Source: Doryteuthis pealeii (Eukaryota; Mollusca; Cephalopoda; Myopsida; Loliginidae). From it: DNA of 64,000 nucleotides. The translations under genes and the position numbers were made by a program. Below, piece by piece: positions 10,992 through 22,559 of the stretch (the stretch's first letter is position 1; each line of letters starts with the position of its first letter). Below the pieces are notes generated by a model. That model searched no databases and was not told where the DNA came from. It saw nothing but the letters and a program-made list of their open reading frames with translations. Location: contig CM042156.1 in NCBI GenBank assembly GCA_023376005.1, forward strand, positions 40,028,382 through 40,092,381. The letters are read 5' to 3'.

Positions 10992-11877
10992 TTATTTCCT
11001 ATAAGTCTAACATAAACAAAGGGGAACCACTCTTGACTGATAAATTATTTATTTATTTATTGATCTACTAGGAAAAAAGAAGACGGGGTAGGGTTAGGGT
11101 TTAGGGTTATTTCCTATAAGTCTAACATAAACAAAGGGGAACCACTCTTGACTGATAAATTATTTATCTATTTATTGATCTACTAGGAAAAAGAAGACGG
11201 GGTTAGGGTTAGGTTTAGGGTTATTTCCTATAAGTTTAACATGATCTCTAGAGTGATAAATTATTTATTTATTTATTGATCTACTAGGAAAAAAGAAACG
11301 GTTAGGGTTAGGGTTTAGGGTTATTTCCTATAAGTCTAACATGATCAAAGGGGAACCACTCTTGAGTGATAAATTATTTATTTATTTATTGATCTACTAG
11401 GAAAAAGAAGACGGGGTTAGGTTTAGGGTTACTATAAGTTTAACATGATCAAAGGGAACCACTCTTGACTGATGAATTATTTATTTATTTATTGATCTAC
11501 TAGGAAAAAAAGACGGGGTTAGGGTTAGGGCTTAGGGTTATTTCCTATAAGTCTAACATAAACACAGGGGAACCACTCTTGACTGATAAATTTATTTATT
11601 TATTGATCTACTAGGAAAAAAGAAGACGGGGTTAGGGTTAGGGCTTAGGGTTATTTCCTATAAGTCTAACATGATCAAAGGGGAACCACTCTTGACTGAT
11701 AAATTATTTATTTATTTATTGATCTACTAGGAAAAAAGAAGACGGTGTTAGGGTTAGGGCTTAGGGTTATTTCCTATAAGTCTAACATAAGCAAAGGGGA
11801 ACCACTCTTGACTGATAAATTATTTATTTATTTATTGATTTACTAGGAAAAAAGAAGACGGGGTTAGGGTTTATGGT
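10992..11877 (+). repeat. Minisatellite, 8 units of about 112 bp with telomere-like motifs
   Basis: Each unit runs from TTATTTCCTATAAGT through GGGGAACCACTCTTGACTGA and TTTATTTATTGATCTACTAG to GGGTTAGGGTTTAGGG. Starts are near 10992, 11106, 11219, 11329, 11429, 11538, 11650 and 11765. It lies about 150 bases into the intron after exon 10502. Confidence 0.95.
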
Positions 11878-12127
11878 TTGTTACGTTCGACCTATCGTTT
11901 TAAACGGTTATACGCTATTCCATCAGAGACCAAAGGAAATGAGAGGTGCGCATGCAAAAATTGGCAAAGAACAATAAGACATAATACATATTTTTAAAAT
12001 ATAATATTATTTAAGAAGTCGAAAGTTGGGAGGAGAGAAAAAGATGGGAAAGTTCATGAGCATGATTATCTGTATACATCCGCAATAGAAATATTTGGGA
12101 TAATTTGAATCCCCATAAGTATACATG

Positions 12128-12374
12128 TACATTTACTTTCTGTTTTAACTAAATAGTTAAATTGGGAAAAAATTAGCAATGAAAAAACGGGAGTGATGGA
12201 AAATGATGGAAGAGTTTGTTTCAATGTTGTTATATATTCCGATTATACCCCCCTGTGTTTCAAATCATTTTATCTGCATTCTTATTTAGTTTCATTATTC
12301 TTTCTAATTTAATGTAATATTCTATTACATCAAAACTTAAATACTTGTACCCTGAGGGTGCATATATTTGCTAG
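12128..12374 (+). mobile_element. 3' part of a Helitron of the 5239 family
   Basis: It matches the last 250 bases of the 5877 element, ending with a hairpin-like GTACCCTGAGGGTGC and CTAG followed by T. Bases 11878-12127 before it hold nothing recognised. Confidence 0.75.
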
Positions 12375-12620
12375 TAGAATTAAGAAACATTTTACTTTAA
12401 ACTTTCAAAATATAAATCAAGCTAAAGGGAAATAAAAAAAGTAAATGAAGAATGTAATCTAAGTGTTGGCATTACGTGTTAATTTTAAAATCTGATCATC
12501 ATATTTTGTCTATTATATCGAGGGCAAATAGAATGATTGACTAGAAGATTAGAAATTTTCTTTTAAGGGAGGTAAATGTTATTTAAAAAATAATAAGACC
12601 TCTTATAGAATATTAAAAAG
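12375..12620 (+). repeat. Duplicate of 6490-6584 joined to 7076-7230 (empty site)
   Basis: The flank after the Helitron matches 6490-6584, then continues without a break into sequence matching 7076 onward (GTGTTGGCATTACGTG). It is the pre-insertion version of the 6.5-kb locus. Confidence 0.8.
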
Positions 12621-12722
12621 ATAATTTGAATCCCCATAAGTATACATGTAAATTGAAGGGAAGTATGAAAGTGGCAATATCTATTAAAAATTCCATATCG
12701 GAATGTGGCACTTATCTTCGTT

Positions 12723-12960
12723 TTAGTTACTTCGTTTCCATTCGGCTCCTAGCTGTATGGATGACCACCCTGGGTCTAATTTCTTCTGTCCGCATGAAGA
12801 TGATATCGAGGTTCCAACTGTCTGTAGTAGTCAAATTTTCTTCATGAGGACGATTTTGCCCGTCCTCAACGAGGTGAGGAATCCTACTGTGTTCGCCGAC
12901 AGGGTCCAGAGTGAAAACTAAACTAATGATAGGGATCTCTTTCCTCCCCCCAAAAAGAGG
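12723..12960. other. Region open on both strands, origin unknown
   Basis: On + it reads a short open segment with CMDDHPGSNFFC up to a GAG/GTGAGG donor-like site. On - it is open for about 100 codons. I cannot tell exon, element remnant or chance. The span 12961-13280 continues GC-rich, contains telomere-like TTAGGG phrases at about 13160, and holds one inverted minisatellite piece at 13196-13260. Confidence 0.25.
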
Positions 12961-13279
12961 TGGGGTGTATTTTCGTTCATCCCTTTGTCTTCCTCCTCTA
13001 CAGAGGCCGGCCGACGTGACAAGACTGGTCAAAGAAATTCTGCTCTAGATTGGGGTCATTTAGTGGGACACGGACCTCAGCTCTGACGTCACGGAGTTTC
13101 GAGAATGTTCTGGGTGTCCTCTTTTAACTTTTGAGTTACTCGTAATACGTAACAGGTTATGGTTAGGGTTTCTGGTTTAGGGTTAGTTTTATGGGAAAAT
13201 AAATAATTTATCAGTCAAGAGTGGTTCCTCTTTGTTTATGTTGACTTATAGGAAATTACCCAATATTCTATATAGTAAG

Positions 13280-13810
13280 GACCATCAACAATAGACTCAA
13301 TGCAGAGTTTGATCTCCGAATTTTAGAATGCTTCCAAGGCATTTGGTCGGCTGAAGAGGCGAGTCTGGTTCAACAGAGACATCTCCTTGAAAACTAAATG
13401 TGCAGTATACCGTGACATAGTTCTCGCCACCCCCCTGTACGGCGCGGAAGCCTGGGCGGTATATAAAGCGGATGTCCACAGACTACATGTCTACTACATG
13501 CATCATTTGTGCGGAATATTAAATGTCAAGTGGTTGCAACATGTTTCAAACAGGACCATCCTGAAGAAACTGGACTCCCTGGCATGCACGAAATACTTGT
13601 CCAACGCAACCTGAGATGGGCTGGCCACTTAAACAGACTTGGGGATGACAGACTGCCAAAGCAGATTTTCTACTCTCAACTGAGAGAGGGATAACGTGGA
13701 ATCGGTTGACCAAGGCTCAGGTACAAAGACAACATCAATAGAAACCTGAAGGACTTTAACATCTCCATTGGCAGTTGACAAGAAGCAACCAGAGACCGAA
13801 TAAATAGGAG
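13280..13810 (+). mobile_element. LINE C-terminal fragment (frameshifted)
   Basis: The translations contain YRDIVLATPLYGAEAW, then in a second frame LRWAGHLNRLGDDRLPKQI, order and wording typical of the region after the reverse transcriptase in LINE proteins. Frame changes near 13,590 and no catalytic motif remains. Confidence 0.75.
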
Positions 13811-14147
13811 AAAAATGATTCGCGTGGTGTCATCATCGGATACGATTGATAGCATGTAATAATAATACAAATTCCGCCCTGTTGACTGGGGCGTTAGAAT
13901 GCACCGACTGCACCTCTGCAGAAGGGTAAAACTCCCCAATGGGGCCACCTGTTGGCCGTGGGTCTTAAGGATAGAGCCCAGGTGGATGAGCAGTTCATGA
14001 CATTCAATACTCCACTTTGGTGGGCTAGACGGGCGGTCGGAGAGGCCCCCTCAGATCAATCGGCTGGTCACGTCAAGCCCTAGCACCTATATGATTTCCC
14101 AACCCTATTGCCCTTATGGCAAGCCCCAACCCCTTTTTATCATATGA

Positions 14148-14415
14148 GTGCTAGAAGGCGGTGGCTGCGGGTCTACATGTCCTGGGAATGACGTTAAACT
14201 CTATCTGATGGTGAGGTTACAGTTTTGGGGTGGGAAATGTGGAGCACCCCATTCATCACCATTGCTCCTGGTCCACTCTGACCCGGAGTGGTAGTACCTG
14301 TAAGGTCCCATCTATGGGTTAAATAGAAAAATGTATTCATAAAAATTGTATTATCCATTAAGAATTGATTTATTTCAAAACTTTATCGGCATTAAATGAC
14401 CACTGAGGTTGATAT
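14148..14415 (+). mobile_element. Short interspersed element, family 3
   Basis: It runs from CTAGAAGGCGGTGGCTGCGG to CCACTGAGGTTGATA, nearly identical to 50872-51186. The source RNA is not recognised. Bases 13811-14147 before it contain GC-rich unassigned sequence. Confidence 0.75.
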
Positions 14416-14448
14416 TAATACAAATTAATAGTACTGTTCTTTACTATT

Positions 14449-14707
14449 GGATGCGCGTGGTGTAATGGCTAGAAAGGTAGGAAATGGACTCGTCGATCCG
14501 ATATCAAATCCTAGACGAGGCTGTCTACATTTCACATAGCGCTAATACCATTGGGAAAAGTATGCATCCACCTGCTCTCCCTCCAGCAGAGCAGACTTGG
14601 TTAGGCAACCAGTTTAAGAGAAGGAAAATTCTGAATTCAAACCTGTTAAAACTCCGCCTAAAAGATTGACCTTGTGTCACATCCTGCTAGTGCGGTGGGG
14701 TTGGTAG
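14449..14707 (+). mobile_element. tRNA-derived SINE, family 1
   Basis: It begins GGATGCGCGTGGTGTAATGG and ends GTGGGGTTGGTA. The internal body is shortened near the GCAGACTTGG segment. Confidence 0.8.
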
Positions 14708-14737
14708 ATATGTAAATATTACTATTCTAAAGGCGTC

Positions 14738-14900
14738 CTATCACAGTGTAATGGTTAACAACCTAGTTTCACAGATTCATTACTAGTGAAAAGCGAGTTT
14801 GATCCTCACTGGATGCTCCATACTTACGACCTTGTGTCAAACCCTATCTATGACGAACAGGCTGGGTTTTATATTCCCATTCAATTGTTGTCTCAAAATG
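14738..14900 (+). mobile_element. tRNA-like SINE fragment
   Basis: CAGTGTAATGGTTAACA (box A-like) and GAGTTTGATCCTCACT (box B-like) are 50 bases apart. The tail contains CCTTGTGTCAAACCC. Confidence 0.5.
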
Positions 14901-15007
14901 AGTAAGATTGACACACGTAGAAAATAAGAGGTTGTTTATTCTCAAGAAGAGTATATAAATACACGAAACATTTTTCAAGGTAAAAGTCTCTTAAAACATA
15001 AAATTTG

Positions 15008-15057
<50 letters not shown>

Positions 15058-15961
15058 GAAGAGAACGTGTCAACTGCTGGACTTTGAGGTTCTAGCAGAT
15101 CACAGGGTGAAGCTGAAGGAAAATTAAAAGATAGATAAATACCTGGACGTTGCCAGAGAATTGAAAAAGCTGTGGAATATGAGAGTGAAAGTGATACCAA
15201 TTGTAGTTGGTGCACTTGGAACGGTCCTAATAAACTTGGGGAAAAGGCTGGAAGATCTAGAAATCAGAGGAAGAATTGAGACCATCCAGACTACTGCACT
15301 GCTGCAATCGGCTAGAATACTCAGAAGAATCCAGGAAACCTGAAGAGATTTGTGGTCACTCAGCCTCCAGTGAAATACCATCAGCTAACGCTGATGTGAA
15401 AAACTCAAAAGGAGTGAAAATGATAATAATAATAAAGCATAAACCAGAATCTGTTCTTGAGAATGAAGCGCATAAAATTCTCTGGGACCTTGTGATAAAG
15501 ACGGATCACCCTATCCCAGCCAGGAGACCAGACCTAGTGTTGATTAACAAAAAAAAAAAAAAAAAAAAAAAAGAAAAGAAAAAGAAAAAGAGAACGTGTC
15601 AACTGGTGGACTTTGCGGTCCCAGCAGATCACAGGGTGAAGCTGAAGGAAAATTAAAAGATGGATAAATACATGGACCTTGCCAGAGAATTGAAAAAGCT
15701 GTGAAATATGAGAGTGAAAGTGATACCAATTGTAGTTGGTGTACTGAAGGTGAATGTCGTACCAATTGTAATTGGTGCTCTTGGAACAATCCCCAAAGCT
15801 CTGGAAAATAATTTGCGTGAATTAGAAACCAGAAGAAGAATCGAGACAATCCAAACTACAGCACTGTTAAGATCGGCTAGAACACTCAGAAGAGCCCTGG
15901 AGAGCCGAGGAGACTTGCTGTCACTCAGCCTCCAGTAAACCACCAGCCATGGCAGGTGTGA

Positions 15962-15994
<33 letters not shown>

Positions 15995-17205
15995 TTGACC
16001 ATACAACAAAATGGTATATGCATAAACCAGAATCTATTCTTGAGAATGAAACGCATAGAATTCTCTGGACTTCGAGATAAAGACGGATCACCCTATCCCA
16101 GCCAGGAGACCAGACCTAGTGTTGATTAACAAAAAAAGAGAACATGTCAACAGGTGGACTTTGCGGTCCCAGGAGATCACAGGGAGAAGCTGAAGGAAAA
16201 TGAAAAGATGGATAAATATCTGGACCTTGCCTGAGAATTGAAAAAGCTGTGGAACATGAGAGTGAAAGTGATACCAATTGTAGTTGGTGCACTTGGAACG
16301 GTACCATTAAACTTGGAAAAAAGACTGGAGGATCTAGAAATCAGAGGAAGAATTGAAACCATCCAGACTACTGCATTGTTGCAATCGGCTAGAATACTCA
16401 GAAGAGTCCTGGAGATCCGAGGAGCCTTTTTGTCACTCAGTGAAATACCATCAGCTAACGCTAATGTGAAAAACTCAATAATAATAATGATAAAATTCTC
16501 TGGGAATTTGAAATAAAAACGGACCACCTTATCCCAGCAAGAAGACCAGACCCAGTGTTGATAAACAAAAAACAAAGAACTTGTCAACTGGTGGATTGTG
16601 CAGTGCCAGCAGATCACAGGGTGAAGCTAAAGGAAAATGAAAAAATGGACACATATCTGGACCTTGCCAGAGAATTGAAAAACTTATGGAATATGAAAGT
16701 GAAAGTGATAACAATTGTAGTTGGTGCACTTGGAACAGTCCCAAAAGGATTAGAAAAGGGTTTGGAAACTAAACTTGGAAAAAAGACTGGAGGATCTAGA
16801 AATCAGAGGAAGGATTGAAACCATTCAGAACACTGCACTGCTGCAATCTGCCAGAATACTCAGAAGAATCCTGGAGACCTGAGGAGACTTGCTGTCACTC
16901 AGACTCCAGTGAAAGACCATCAGCTAACACTGATGTGAAAACTCAAAAGGAGTAAATAATAATAAAAAGCTGTGTAATTTGCGGGTGAAAGTGATACCAG
17001 TTGCAGTTGGTGCACATGGAACGGTCCCAGCTTGGAAAAAAAGATTAGTGGAACTTGAAATCAAAAGAAGAATTGAGATCATCCAAACAACAGCATTGTT
17101 CAAATCGGCTAAAATACACAGGAGAGTCTTGCAGGTCTGAGGAGACTTGGTGTCACTTAGACTCCATTCAAAGATCATCAGCTAACGCTTGTGTGAAAAA
17201 GTCTA
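15058..17205 (+). mobile_element. Five concatenated truncated LINE tails
   Basis: Units at about 15058-15416, 15440-15960, 16017-16478, 16490-16950 and 16965-17205 encode the same tail: ARRPDLVLINKK, TCQLVDFAVPADHRVKLKEN, KKLWNMRVKVIPIVVGALGT, RIETIQTTALLQSARILRR. Units are separated by short (ATA/AAT)n tracts and broken by stops or frameshifts. This is the C-terminal end of a non-LTR retrotransposon protein; no reverse transcriptase core is present. Confidence 0.8.
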
Positions 17206-17215
17206 ATAATAATAA

Positions 17216-17827
17216 TCTCATTATAATGGATATTGTGTTTTTTTTCTGTCTGTAACCGAAACTATATTATTACTTAAGTCACACTCTCGATGATTTTATT
17301 TTTATTTAAACCTCAAATATTGATAAAATTGTTATACATTGTTAATACTGTTATATACCATATATATATCCTAATAACATACAATTGTATTTATATATAC
17401 AACAAATTAGCGGTTTACAGTGTGAATGGGAAAGCTAATTTGCATATTGATATTAAAAATTTGATTTTAATAAATATATGCATGTTATTATTGATTTCTA
17501 ACTGTTTGGTTTTATCTTAATGAACATGAGCAAAAATCTCGGGGATAAATCTCAAAAGTAATTAATTAACAAGAAGAAAAAATAGTAATTTTATTCTTTA
17601 CTTCCTATTTCAACTAAATAGTTAAATTAGGAAAATTTAGCAATGAAAGACGGGAGTGATGTAAGAGTAAATTTCAGTTGTTCTATTTTTCAATTATACC
17701 CACCTTTGTTTCAAATCTTTTTTTATCTGTGTTCTTATTTAGTTTCATTAGTATTTCTAATTTAGTATAATATTTTATTATATTAAAACTTAAATACTTG
17801 CTCCCAGAGTGTGAACATATTTGCTAG
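17216..17827 (+). mobile_element. Non-autonomous Helitron of the 5239 family
   Basis: It starts TCTCATTATAATGG and ends with CTAG followed by T at 17824-17828. The terminal hairpin is degraded (TGCTCCCAGAGTGTGAA). It sits directly against the LINE tail array. Confidence 0.75.
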
Positions 17828-17858
17828 TAATAATAATAAGGATGATAATACAATAGTG

Positions 17859-18292
17859 GGTTAAATCGAACTTAACGGACCTAAATTCCGCCATCGTATG
17901 TCACCCCGCCGGAAGAAAAAAATACCAAAAAATCAGGGAATTAACCAAATTTAATTAACATTTCAGTGTTGATATATTAATGAATAAAAGATATAATGCA
18001 CCAGTTATTTTATTTAAACACTTTTACATTTTTCAGGTCCGTTAACTTTGAACCACGTATCTTTGAGGCATATTCACAGATTCTCAAAGATACGTGGTTC
18101 AAAGTTAACTGACCTGAAAAAATGTAAAACTTTTAAAATAAAATAACTAGTGCATTATAATTTTCATTCATTAATATATAAACACTGAAAATTTTATTAA
18201 ATTCGGTTAATTTCTTGATTTTTGGTATTTTTTTTCTTTCGGCGGGGTGACATACGATGGTGGAATTTAGGTCCGTTAAGTTCGATTTAACC
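17859..18292. mobile_element. Fold-back (MITE-like) element, 434 bp, almost all inverted repeat
   Basis: The arms of about 200 bases start GGTTAAATCGAACTTAACGG and face each other around a short spacer at about 18078. Flanks CAATAGTG and AAATAGCG match at 6 of 8 bases, a probable decayed 8-base target duplication. Confidence 0.85.
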
Positions 18293-18814
18293 AAATAGCG
18301 AGTCATGCAATGTCTTTCTAAAGTATATAGAATAAGCTTTAGATGAAAAAATCTCTACCCCCTACCCCCCCCCAAAAAAAAAAACGAAAATATTTTTGAT
18401 ACATCCACCAGTACTTAAAAGCGTACTTACCGTAGTCAGAAACTATAACATGCTCACCATGTATTACGTAACAAATTCTGAGTCGAAACAAATGCTAAGA
18501 CACGACAGATAAAAATGAAAGTCAATTTAGCTCTTTATTTGCATGTCAGGTAAACATAGAGAAAAAAAAGCGACCAACGCAACACCCCACCACCTCCCTT
18601 CAGGAAAGCAAGGCCGGCCAAATCTTGTGCAAGCTAAATCAACAAAAATTACCTCCTGTCTTTTGTATAAAAAAAAAATCTTTCTTAATCGGCCCTCTCT
18701 CAATCTGCGGACATAATCAAGTCTGCCAGTTAAGCAGTCATTCTTTCAGTTGTCACGCAAAGAGCTAAAAACTTTTTAGAAATATTTCTTTCCTCACCAA
18801 ACTCCACCTATGCC
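18293..18814. other. Unassigned sequence
   Basis: Contains a C-run/A-run near 18360 and no coding or repeat match that I recognise. Confidence 0.4.
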
Positions 18815-20935
18815 CAGTACTGTAATAAAAATGGGATGCTATTTAGAGTGCACGTTCTTTGTCGTCGGCGCGTAGCATGTATAGTTCCGATGGCAAAGCA
18901 ACGGAATGGAAAGTACAAGGCTATATGATTGACTGATTGATTTCAACGGCATGTCAACCCGTCTAGGGTTATTTTATACCTAGGGTTAGGAAATAACCCC
19001 CATCAATACATACCCAGTACTGTAATAAAATGGGATGCTATTAGAGTGCACGTTCTTTGTCGTCGGCGCGTAGCATGTATAGTTCCGATGGTAAAGCAAC
19101 GGAATGGAAAGTACAAGGCTATATGATTGACTGATTGATTTCAACGGCATGTCAACCCGTCTAGGGTTATTTTATACTAGGGTTAGGAAATAACCCCCAT
19201 CCATACATACCCAGTACTGTAATAAAAATGGGATGCTATTTAGAGTGCACGTTCTTTGTCGTCGGCGCGTAGCATGTATAGTTCCGATGGTAAAGCAACG
19301 GAATGGAAAGTACAAGGCTATATGATTGACTGATTGATTTCAACGGCATGTCAACCCGTCTAGGGTTATTTTATACCTAGGGTTAGGAAATAACCCCCAT
19401 CCATACATACCAGTACTGTAATAAAAATGGATGCTATTTAGAGTGCACGTTCTTTGTCGTCGCGCGTAGCATGTATAGTTCCGATGGTAAAGCAACGGAA
19501 TGGAAAGTACAAGGCTATATGATTGACTGATTGATTTCAACGGCATGTCAACCCGTCTAGGGTTATTTTATACCTAGGGTTAGGAATAACCCCCATCCAT
19601 ACATAACCAGTACTGTAAAACCTCCATTTTATGTCCGTATTTTTGTATTAAATGTTTTATTTTTCTTGCACCCGTTATTTTACAATACAAAATATATTTT
19701 CTTTATTCATTTTAATATTCATTTCAATGTGCATATTCTAAAAGTTTTTATTTTGTGAGAATGTTTAGTTTTAAAGTGGGGGCTCGTTTTACAATTTAGG
19801 CCTAAATTGGATCCTCCTTTTATGACCGTAATTTTGTTTTTTCGTCGACGATGATTAAAATCTAACGTTTTTATTTTAAAGTAGCAAAGCCGAAAAGAAA
19901 TAATAAATGTCAACCCGTCTAGGGTTATTTTATACCTAGGGTTAGGAAATAACCCCATCCATACATACCCAGTACTGTAATAAAAATGGGATGCTATTTA
20001 GAGTGCACGTTCTTTGTCGTCGGCGCGTAGCATGTATAGTTCCGATGGTAAAGCAACGGAATGGAAAGTAGAAGGCTATATGATTGACTGATTGATTTCA
20101 ACGGCATGTCAACCCGTCTAGGGTTATTTTATACCTAGGGTTAGGAATAACCCCCATCCATACATACCCAGTACTGTAATAAAAATGGATGCTATTTAGA
20201 GTGCACGTTCTTTGTCGTCGGCGCGTAGCATGTATAGTTCCGATGGTAAGCAACGGAATGGAAAGTAGAAGGCTATATGATTGACTGATTGATTTCAACG
20301 GCATGTCAACCCGTCTAGGGTATTTTATACCTAGGGTTAGGAAATAACCCCATCCATACATACCCAGTACTGTATTAAAAATGGGATTTCATTTAGAGTG
20401 CATGTTCTTTGTCATCGGCGCGTAGCATGTATAGTTCCGATGGTAAAGCAACGGAATGGAAAGTAGAAGGCTATATGATTGACTGATTGATTTCAACGGC
20501 ATGTCAACCCGTCTAGGGTTATTTTATACCTAGGGTTAGGAAATAACCCCCATCCATACATACCCAGTACTGTATTAAAATGGGATGCTATTAGAGTGCA
20601 CGTTCTTTATCGTCGGCGCGTAGCATGTATAATTCCGATGGTAAAGCAACGGAATGGAAAGTAGAAGGCTATATGATTGACTGATTGATTTCAACGGCAT
20701 GTCAACCCGTCTAGGGTTATTTTATACTAGGGTTAGGAAATAACCCCCATCCATACATACCCAGTACTGTATTAAAAATGGGATGTTATTTAGAGTGCAC
20801 GTTCTTTGTCGTCGGCGCGTAGCATGTATAGTTCCGATGGTAAAGCAACGGAATGGAAAGTACAAGGCTATATGATTGACTGATTGATTTCAACGGCATG
20901 TCAACCCGTCTAGGGTTATTTTATAGGTAATGACG
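18815..20935 (+). repeat. Satellite array, about 198-bp unit, SINE-derived
   Basis: The phrase CAGTACTGTA starts near 18815, 19015, 19212, 19411 and 19607, then 19970, 20169, 20366, 20566 and 20762. Each unit has a tRNA-like segment (GTTCCGATGGTAAAGCAACGG) and TAGGGTTA phrases. A diverged single copy at 21650-21760 looks like the parental SINE head. The array is interrupted at 19617-19915 and 20936-21588. Confidence 0.95.
19617..19915 (+). repeat. Partial copy of the 20936 fold-back element inside the satellite
   Basis: It matches 20986 to about 21268 closely, but lacks the element's termini and target duplication. It is joined directly to satellite sequence at both ends. Confidence 0.8.
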
Positions 20936-21588
20936 GACTATTTGCTCGTAAATGCTCGTAATTTCCTACCATAAAATAAACTGAACCTCCATTTTATGTC
21001 CGTATTTTTGTATTAAATGTTTTATTTTTCTTGCACCCGTTATTTTACAATACAAAATATATTTTCTTTATTCATTTTAATATTCATTTCAATGTGCATA
21101 TTCTAAAAGTTTTTATTTTGTGAGAATGTTTAGTTTTAAAGTGGGGGCTCGTTTTACAATTTAGGCCTAAATTGGATCCTCCTTTTATGACCGTAATTTT
21201 GTTTTTTCGTCGACGATGATTAAAATCTGACGTTTTTATTTTAAAGTAGCAAAGCCGAAAAGAAATAACAACAACAAAAAGTAATATTCAACTTTTTACT
21301 CGTAAATTCCTGCCATAAAATTAGGCTTAGGCATTTTATCGTAGGAATTTACGAGTAAAAAGTTGAAGTGTAAAAACGAACCCCCACTTTAAAACTAAGC
21401 ATTCTCACAAAATAAAAGCTTTTAGAATATACACATTGAAGTGTGTATTAAAATAAAGGAAATATATTTAGTATTGTAACATAACGGGTGCAAGAAAAAT
21501 AAAACATTTATTGCAAAAACACGGACATAAAATGGGGGTTCAGATTATTTTATGGTAGGAATTTACGAGCAAATAGTCCTTCATTACC
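20936..21588. mobile_element. Fold-back (MITE-like) element, 653 bp, perfect 8-bp target duplication
   Basis: It begins GGTAATGACGGACTATTTGC and ends with the inverted form CAAATAGTCCTTCATTACC. ATTTTATA flanks it on both sides (20928-20935 and 21589-21596), duplicating satellite sequence. No transposase. Confidence 0.9.
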
Positions 21589-21844
21589 ATTTTATATCTA
21601 GGGTTAGGAAATAACCCCCATCCATACCCAGTACTGTATTAAAAATGGGATTTCATTTAGAGTGCATGTTTTTCGGTGTCACTGCGTAGCCAGTATAGTT
21701 CTGGTGGTAAAGCAGCGGACTGGAAACCACAAGGTTGACTGATTGATTTCAATGACATGTCAACCCGTTTATCGTTATTTTATATATACAGGTTAGGGAA
21801 TCGCCTTCATTGTACGTTCATACTTATACTACTTGTGTATGTAT

Positions 21845-22105
21845 TTACCCAATCCTTTACACGATCAGAATGCGAGAAAAGGTAAATTTTAAGCGCAATT
21901 TAGCAGGTTTTCATTTAGAGTTTTTTTCCCTATACCGGTTGCCATATTAAGGTTAAAAGGCTAAGTTTGTCCTACTATTTACCCACAGCTATCGGGAGAA
22001 TAGTTGGATTCATGCATTTTGTTATGCAAAATGCAAACTCGTCCAGGATTTGAACTCGAGTTGCCTTGTCCATTTCCTACGACGTTAACCATTATACACA
22101 CACGC
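21845..22105 (-). mobile_element. tRNA-derived SINE, family 1, inverted
   Basis: The reverse complement carries the box B-like CGAGTTCAAATCC and the family body, ending GGGTAAATAC. A (CA)n tract follows at 22104-22135. Confidence 0.75.
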
Positions 22106-22139
22106 GCACACACACACACACACACACACACGCACATAT

Positions 22140-22559
22140 ATATATAAATATATGTAAAAATGGAAATTGGAATGAATCCGACAAATGAGGGTGATTGAGG
22201 AAGAATGAATAAAGAAAAGAAGGACAGAAATGGAACTTAAAAGATGAATGTTAATACATATCGACTTACACCACGTGTTTCAGTCAGTTCACTCCGTGTG
22301 AAAATATTGCGCACACAAAGAAGATCCGATTTCATCGAGAAAACGTGAAATTTTATTTTGAAAATAAATAAATAAGATTTCACTCTGAATGAAGTCGGAA
22401 TCCTTCTCTGAGTACGGAATATTCTTCACAAGATAAGACTGACCAAAACACATGTGTAAGTGATATGATTGAATTCATCTTTTTATTATCCACTCTGTAC
22501 TTTCTTTTCTTTATTCATTCTTCTATATATATATATATATATATATAGATAAATTATAA
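22140..22559. other. Interspersed repeat of unknown class; related to window start
   Basis: GTAAGTGATATGATTGAATTCA and CATGTGTAAGTG phrases and the AAAGAAAAG context match bases 1-110 in inverted form (CACTTACACATGTGTTTCGG). It ends in a (TA)n tract that marks the start of the noisy region. Confidence 0.45.
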
